Shown here in pieces: positions 59,296-64,000 of a DNA stretch of 64,000 nucleotides. The stretch covers positions 124,001 to 188,000 of the forward strand of contig DASXVV010000008.1 of assembly GCA_036504035.1 (NCBI GenBank). Reading direction: 5' to 3'. Both the position numbers and the translations under genes were made by a program. This DNA comes from Candidatus Deferrimicrobiaceae bacterium. GTDB taxonomy: Bacteria; Desulfobacterota; Deferrimicrobia; Deferrimicrobiales; Deferrimicrobiaceae. The first letter of the stretch is position 1, and every line of letters begins with the position of its first letter. Under the pieces are notes generated by a model that was given only the letters and a program-made list of their open reading frames with translations, searched no databases and was not told the DNA's origin.

Positions 59296-62200
59296 TTAGA
59301 ATTCCAACTTTATTTGTTCTTCTTTTGACTTCTTTTTTAAATTCTTGTAACGCGTAATGATTTTCCCCTTTTCATTCATTGGTTTTCCTTTTGTTCTTAC
59401 GATAAGCTCAGAAATCATATTTAGGTATTTAGGGTCAGAAGCTTTACCTGACCGGAGGAAGTAATAGGATGTAAGCTTGACCAAGCTCATGTCTGCGATA
59501 TAAGGCTTCCTGATAGATCCGATATATGATTTAATATAATTTTCATAATCCTTCCCACGTATGTCGGCATACATGAATATTGATATATATCTTTCAAACT
59601 CGGATATATCAGTTCTGGCTTGGTCTTTAGTTATTTTATCTCTAATAACCATGTTTAACTTTTGCGTCCCCATAAACATGTGCAGTAATATTTGATGAAT
59701 CAATGGGATGAAATTCCTTGCAAGCTTCATTTGATTGTAAAGCGGGTGTTTCTCGGCCAGCTCCTTATTCTTTAAGTATTCGTCGATAGAATATTTAAAT
59801 AAATTAGCAAAGGCCATTGAGCACAGAAGAATGTCGTTATATGCCTCATCCTTTAGATTTACCTCCTCGGTTTCTTCGGTATTTTTCAATAATTTGGCGG
59901 CTAAAATCCATAACTCGCCCAATCGATCAAAAGTAGAAAGAGATTCTTCTTTTTTCTCAATTCCTCTTTCAGGCTTTATGGAGTCCAGCATATTATCATT
60001 AATATGCTCTAAATCTTTTTCTGTCGGCTTCCTACTTTTTAACATTTTAACAAAACCATTTTCGTCTAAGGTTTTAGTGACACTAGTGGAAGAATCAAAT
60101 CTATCGTCAAAAGTGTTGTCTAGGCTTAAAATGAACTCCATCAAGCCTTTATATTCGGTTTTCATTCGATCTAATATGAGTCTCAGGATATCCGCCTGAT
60201 CTCGCTTGAGGCCAGTGAAATAATCTATTTCATTTACAAAACCAAGATACTTGCTTTCAGACAGCACGTATTCCTTGAATTTTGGGTCGAAATCCATCTT
60301 TTTCATGAGAAAATAATGGAAGAAACACGCGAATCTAAAACGAATATAAACCTCGCCATTATCTCTTTCTTTTACAAGAACGCCACGTTCCAAAAAGTGC
60401 GCTAATTCTTTCTCCGCCTCAAATTCGAACTTCTTGGCGAGGAAGTAATCATGCATAAAGGAAATAATGTCAACACTTGGAATTCTATAATTCTCTCGTC
60501 CCTTCTGGTACATATGGTGAGCAATATCAGCGAGCAGCCTCTGCTTATTCCAATAATCAAAACCACCAGACAAAACCTTCTTTACAGAGTGTTTTTTGAA
60601 TAATCGCTCAATGAAATTTTCCAACATGGCGGAATTGTTTACTGGCTTGTAATTCTCCTGATGTTCAATAATCCACAAGAACATCGAAATAGAAAGAGGT
60701 GTGGATGGGATGTTTAAACTTCGCAATACAGTAGACACCTTATGTAATTTATCTGGCTTATTCATATCCTCATTATCAACAAACCATTTTTCAATTAACA
60801 ATTTTATTTCTTTAGTTTTATAGTTTCTGATGGTTAAGTATGACGTGGCTATATTTTTAGCATATTCTAGAATATCAATTAATACGCTTCCCTCAATAAG
60901 GTGGTTGCAGGTCCCAATTATCTGGATATTGTTTTTATCTTTGAATGCTTCTAGGTGCTTCAGTGTCTCCCTGCATCCTTCATTGAAGCTAAAGTTGTCA
61001 ACGAGTAATGCGATTTTATGGCCTTCTAAATATTCTTTAACCTCTTTCGGACCAATCCCCAAAAAGCGTCCAACAATGGTTTCTATTCTCCTGTTACCGA
61101 TATCGATAAAATCAACGAATACAGGTGTTTTGTGATAAGTCTTAATATTCTCGGCAAGTTCAAATAGTATCCGATATAGCAAGACGGTTTTCCCTGACTC
61201 TTTGGAACCAAACAACACAATGTTGTCATTTGACTTGCAAATATCTTCTAGGCTATAACAAATCTCTTCTTTTTCCTTTTCCGAATCAAATTCTATATTG
61301 TTGACAACTCTCGGCATCACAAATATTGATTTAATGTCCTTCGGAGCTTTAGTGTCAGTATTAAAACTCAATAAATGTTCATTGGCTTCGTCTCGATAAA
61401 GACCATCTATATTTTCGGCAAATTTTAGCTCCTTATGAAGTGGCGCCGCCTCTTCAAAGCAGAGCAACTGATACTTCTTAACCCCATTCACAATTCCTAG
61501 GTCTGTGTTGCAATCATAAATTCCTTTGGTGTGGCAATATCTCCTGTTGATGGTTTCAACTACTCGCGTATCCTTATCGAATTCAATAATTGTATAACCG
61601 TTGGAATGGACAAGGTCATTGCTTCTGATGTTGTACGCCCAGTTTGCCGGTGCTTCGGACATATAATAACTACCAAAAATAGTTTCTTCTTTCCTCGACC
61701 TGCCTTCATGCGCATGCCCGCACAGGATCAAATCGTATGTTTTTTCAATGAAAGGAGATACCGATTTTCTGTCAAAGTCTATGAGCCAATCCAACGGATG
61801 GTGCATCAGTGCTATTTTAATATCACATCCATTCACTATATTTTCAGCATGTGTCGCTTGTCTTTCCCCAATAATCATTCGACCCTTATCATCCTTCCCT
61901 GGGTAACATCGCCATGCTGTATTAAATCCGGCTACTCCAACTTTTATCCCTCGAACATCCAACTCATAAGCGGAATTGAAATTTGATATCTCATGTTTCC
62001 CTTTGAAAGACGCATGAAATCCTCGCTCAAAATTTTTAAACGGCAACATCCTGGAAATCCCGCTTGTGGATTTACCATTGCCTTCATCTATAAACTCATT
62101 TACTTTATCGACGGTGACCAATTTAGTCCCGAGTCCATCATCAACAAAGTCTGCGTCGGCAGAAAAATCTAAATCATGATTCCCGGGGATAATAAATATT

Positions 62201-62460
62201 TGGTCCTTGCTTAAACTCAGCTTATTTAATAAAAGGCTTAACACGTTCTCGTCAAAACTAAGTAATGCTAATTCTGTGTCGCCGTCAAAACTTTTACCCC
62301 CCTTGTCGATTAGGTCGCCAGTAAACACTAGTATGTCAATCGGTTGAGATTTTGAATGAGCAATTAAATCGTTCAGAAGTGGGCCAATGATAAATTTGCT
62401 TATATCAGGCTGGCTTTCTTTCGAATAATGGAGGTCTGAAATGTGGGCGATTCTTATCAT
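59296..62460 (-). CDS. Metallophosphatase-P-loop NTPase fusion (STAND/NACHT-like), candidate defence protein
   Basis: 1054 aa, AT-rich. Residues 1-330 are a calcineurin-like phosphoesterase with all metal motifs: SDLH (D9, H11), GDLID (D49), GNHD (93-96), HHP and CGHAH. An NTPase module follows with P-loop GSKESGKT (418-425, K424), a Walker B-like IALLVDNF and downstream winged-helix-like and helical parts; residues 700-1054 are an all-helical sensor-like region without recognised repeats. Nuclease-like effector plus STAND ATPase plus helical sensor is the plan of Avs/bNACHT antiviral proteins. A role in phage defence is inference. The last gene before it, a conjugation-type ATPase, is 25 bases upstream. 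Confidence 0.8.
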   Translation of the reverse strand: MIRIAHISDLHYSKESQPDISKFIIGPLLNDLIAHSKSQPIDILVFTGDLIDKGGKSFDGDTELALLSFDENVLSLLLNKLSLSKDQIFIIPGNHDLDFSADADFVDDGLGTKLVTVDKVNEFIDEGNGKSTSGISRMLPFKNFERGFHASFKGKHEISNFNSAYELDVRGIKVGVAGFNTAWRCYPGKDDKGRMIIGERQATHAENIVNGCDIKIALMHHPLDWLIDFDRKSVSPFIEKTYDLILCGHAHEGRSRKEETIFGSYYMSEAPANWAYNIRSNDLVHSNGYTIIEFDKDTRVVETINRRYCHTKGIYDCNTDLGIVNGVKKYQLLCFEEAAPLHKELKFAENIDGLYRDEANEHLLSFNTDTKAPKDIKSIFVMPRVVNNIEFDSEKEKEEICYSLEDICKSNDNIVLFGSKESGKTVLLYRILFELAENIKTYHKTPVFVDFIDIGNRRIETIVGRFLGIGPKEVKEYLEGHKIALLVDNFSFNEGCRETLKHLEAFKDKNNIQIIGTCNHLIEGSVLIDILEYAKNIATSYLTIRNYKTKEIKLLIEKWFVDNEDMNKPDKLHKVSTVLRSLNIPSTPLSISMFLWIIEHQENYKPVNNSAMLENFIERLFKKHSVKKVLSGGFDYWNKQRLLADIAHHMYQKGRENYRIPSVDIISFMHDYFLAKKFEFEAEKELAHFLERGVLVKERDNGEVYIRFRFACFFHYFLMKKMDFDPKFKEYVLSESKYLGFVNEIDYFTGLKRDQADILRLILDRMKTEYKGLMEFILSLDNTFDDRFDSSTSVTKTLDENGFVKMLKSRKPTEKDLEHINDNMLDSIKPERGIEKKEESLSTFDRLGELWILAAKLLKNTEETEEVNLKDEAYNDILLCSMAFANLFKYSIDEYLKNKELAEKHPLYNQMKLARNFIPLIHQILLHMFMGTQKLNMVIRDKITKDQARTDISEFERYISIFMYADIRGKDYENYIKSYIGSIRKPYIADMSLVKLTSYYFLRSGKASDPKYLNMISELIVRTKGKPMNEKGKIITRYKNLKKKSKEEQIKLEF

Positions 62461-62485
62461 TTACTACTCCTTCTGCATGTTCTTC

Positions 62486-64000
62486 CTAGTTGCCCCTCAT
62501 CCTTTTCATCGCCTGCGCGATTACTTTCCCCACAGCCTCCCGCTTGGCCGTCTTGTGCGCTTCCTCAACGGCTTGGTACTCCACCTTAACCTTGTATCCC
62601 TTTACCATACCCTCGGTCGCAAGGCTCTTGGCCGCTTCCTTTTCTAGCAGAATGAGGACTTCCTCGGGCTGAAGGAAGAGCACTTTTGCCTGGGCTGCAT
62701 CATCCAGCTTTTCTAAAGCCAGCTTTCGGACCTTCTCCAGCGCCCTCTTCTCCGCCGAACAGAGGATCACCGTCCCATAGCCCGTCGCCAGGCATTTCTC
62801 GATGTTCCCCAATTCATGCTCGCCGCTGGTGGTCATCGAGATTTCGCAAGCGATGCGTCCTCCGTCCCGGCTCAACCCCACATCAACGCTTCCCGATCCA
62901 TCAGGGATTTGCTCTTCGATGATAGCCCGAAATCCTTTTTCCTCCGCCATCCGCTTGATGAGGGACTGAAGATATTTGTGTTGCTGGCCTCCCTTGCCTT
63001 CGGTTGCCGGTTGTCGATCTGCCTTGACCCTTTTCCTCGTAGCAGGCGCTGGCATCTGAATGATTGGGGTGGGAGGCGGAATCGTTTCGATGGTCTCCGC
63101 GAGCGGAAGGACGGCTATCGGGATTACTTTGGCTGGTCCTGCCTGCCGAATTTCCCGGCGCTCCTGGGCGACTTCCTTTCTCCGGTAGGTTTCCGCCTTC
63201 AGCGTTTCGCGCGGCACCAGATATTTCATCCCGAAGGGCAGCTTTTTCATGAAGTCCAAATATTCTGATTCGCTCTTGTCCAATGTTCCCCAGGCCGGTT
63301 CGATATCGGCAGTCTGGATCGGAATGATCCCGCCTTCGATCTTGTGCTTGGCGAAACAGCAGCGAGGTGACAAGGTTTGCAGCTCCTTGATCCGCTGTTC
63401 CCACTCCTCCCGGTAGCTCCAATAATTTGGCCGGGAACCGGTGTGGGACTTGACCTCGAATCCGGAATACTCGAATGCTTCTTTGGACAGGTGTTCCGCG
63501 TCCTGGCGATTGATCCGGAAGAAGACTTGCATTCCGGTGTTACCCAGAATGAGGCTTCGAAGTTCGGTCGAAATCTGAGCTAGCGTCTGGTGCGCCATGA
63601 TAAGGGATAGCCCGTATTTCCGGGCTTCCGACAGAACGACGGAAAACGACTCGCTGGCGAAATTTTGAAACTCGTCGATGTAGAGATAGAAGGGGGTGCG
63701 CCTACTCTGCGGAATGTCCGCTCGCGAAAAAGCGGCCATCTGAATTTTCGCCATCAGGAGCGAACCCAATAAATCCGACGAACCCTTAAGCTTTCCCTTG
63801 TCCAGCTTGATGAGCAGGATTTTCTGCTGGTCCATGATTTCCCGGAAGTTGAAGGAATTCTTGGACGAAGAAAACATTGCCCGGATGCGCTCGTCGGAGA
63901 GGAAGGCGTTGATCTTGTTCATCACCGGTTCGATCCAGGTGAGCTGGCTGCGGTCGGTCATCTGGTCGAATCGTTGAAAATATTCCTGCGCGATGGGATG
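62486..64000 (-). CDS. Type IV secretion/HerA-like DNA-transfer ATPase with nuclease-like C-terminal domain (partial)
   Basis: The frame stays open to the right edge, so the N-terminus, including Walker A, lies outside. Visible: INAFLSDERIRAMF, ILLIKLDKGKLKG, Walker B-type YLYIDEFQNFASESF, and SLIMAHQTLAQI, all typical of TraD/VirD4-like conjugation ATPases in mobile elements. After a Pro-rich linker (about 63050-63150), residues such as GSVDVGLSRDGGRIACEIS form a PD-(D/E)XK-like nuclease core. Probably encoded by an integrative element that carries the adjacent NTPase. Confidence 0.8.
   Translation of the reverse strand, partial: HPIAQEYFQRFDQMTDRSQLTWIEPVMNKINAFLSDERIRAMFSSSKNSFNFREIMDQQKILLIKLDKGKLKGSSDLLGSLLMAKIQMAAFSRADIPQSRRTPFYLYIDEFQNFASESFSVVLSEARKYGLSLIMAHQTLAQISTELRSLILGNTGMQVFFRINRQDAEHLSKEAFEYSGFEVKSHTGSRPNYWSYREEWEQRIKELQTLSPRCCFAKHKIEGGIIPIQTADIEPAWGTLDKSESEYLDFMKKLPFGMKYLVPRETLKAETYRRKEVAQERREIRQAGPAKVIPIAVLPLAETIETIPPPTPIIQMPAPATRKRVKADRQPATEGKGGQQHKYLQSLIKRMAEEKGFRAIIEEQIPDGSGSVDVGLSRDGGRIACEISMTTSGEHELGNIEKCLATGYGTVILCSAEKRALEKVRKLALEKLDDAAQAKVLFLQPEEVLILLEKEAAKSLATEGMVKGYKVKVEYQAVEEAHKTAKREAVGKVIAQAMKRMRGN

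Overview
The chromosome in this window is GC-rich and Gram-negative. It carries heptose/LPS-linked genes (an RfaE2-type adenylyltransferase, a LapB-like TPR protein), an MlaDEF-type lipid transporter, a C-A-B ordered succinate dehydrogenase/fumarate reductase and a rotary V/A-type ATPase. Gene content, the sdhCAB order and the rplU-rpmA-obgE-proBA-nadD-rsfS order fit a deltaproteobacterium in the broad sense (Desulfobacterota, Geobacter-like). No single gene fixes the genus.

Layout. 1-0.76 kb: remnant of a large serine recombinase beside tRNA-Arg(TCG). 1.2-5.3 kb: a secreted protein, a hybrid sensor kinase and bacterioferritin. 5.3-16.3 kb, minus strand: the V-type ATPase operon H-I-K-E-C-F-A-B-D, followed by a GspE/PilB-like ATPase and a VOC protein. 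16.4-21.9 kb: a DSF-type signalling locus. It has an RpfF-like synthase, a convergent RpfC-like hybrid kinase, then an operon of a stand-alone HPt, a REC-GGDEF diguanylate cyclase and a small Cys-rich protein. 22-34 kb: OB-fold protein, alr-mlaEFD, purHDE, an ARMT1-like protein, tsaC, a DUF1015 protein and a TrmN6-like methyltransferase. 34.2-37.8 kb: sdhCAB with a clear promoter and a strong terminator. 38-42.4 kb: a DUF721 protein, a small membrane protein, a DUF3343 protein, a LysM lytic transglycosylase and a cysteine desulfurase-like enzyme. 42.4-51 kb, minus strand: a long housekeeping operon from rplU to rfaE2.

From about 52.5 kb to the right edge the window is a mobile or defence island. 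A yifB/comM gene is cut off there and base composition drops sharply. The island holds a perfect sigma-70-like promoter with a 450-base structured, gene-free leader, a small ORF, an XRE regulator, a retron-type reverse transcriptase (NAxxH, YVDD and VTG motifs), an unknown protein, a thymidylate kinase-like enzyme and a fused Nudix-radical SAM protein. These are followed by IS3 and XRE remnants, then a 1054-residue metallophosphatase-P-loop NTPase (STAND/NACHT-like) and a conjugation-type ATPase with a nuclease-like tail that runs off the right edge.

A dispersed repeat of about 260-310 bases occurs twice in inverted orientation (22.45-22.76 and 37.84-38.10 kb) and looks like a structured RNA. 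The items most worth follow-up are the retron/TMK/Nudix-radical SAM cassette, the RpfF/RpfC locus wired to a GGDEF output, and the apparent AUA and AUC start codons of atpB and rsfS.
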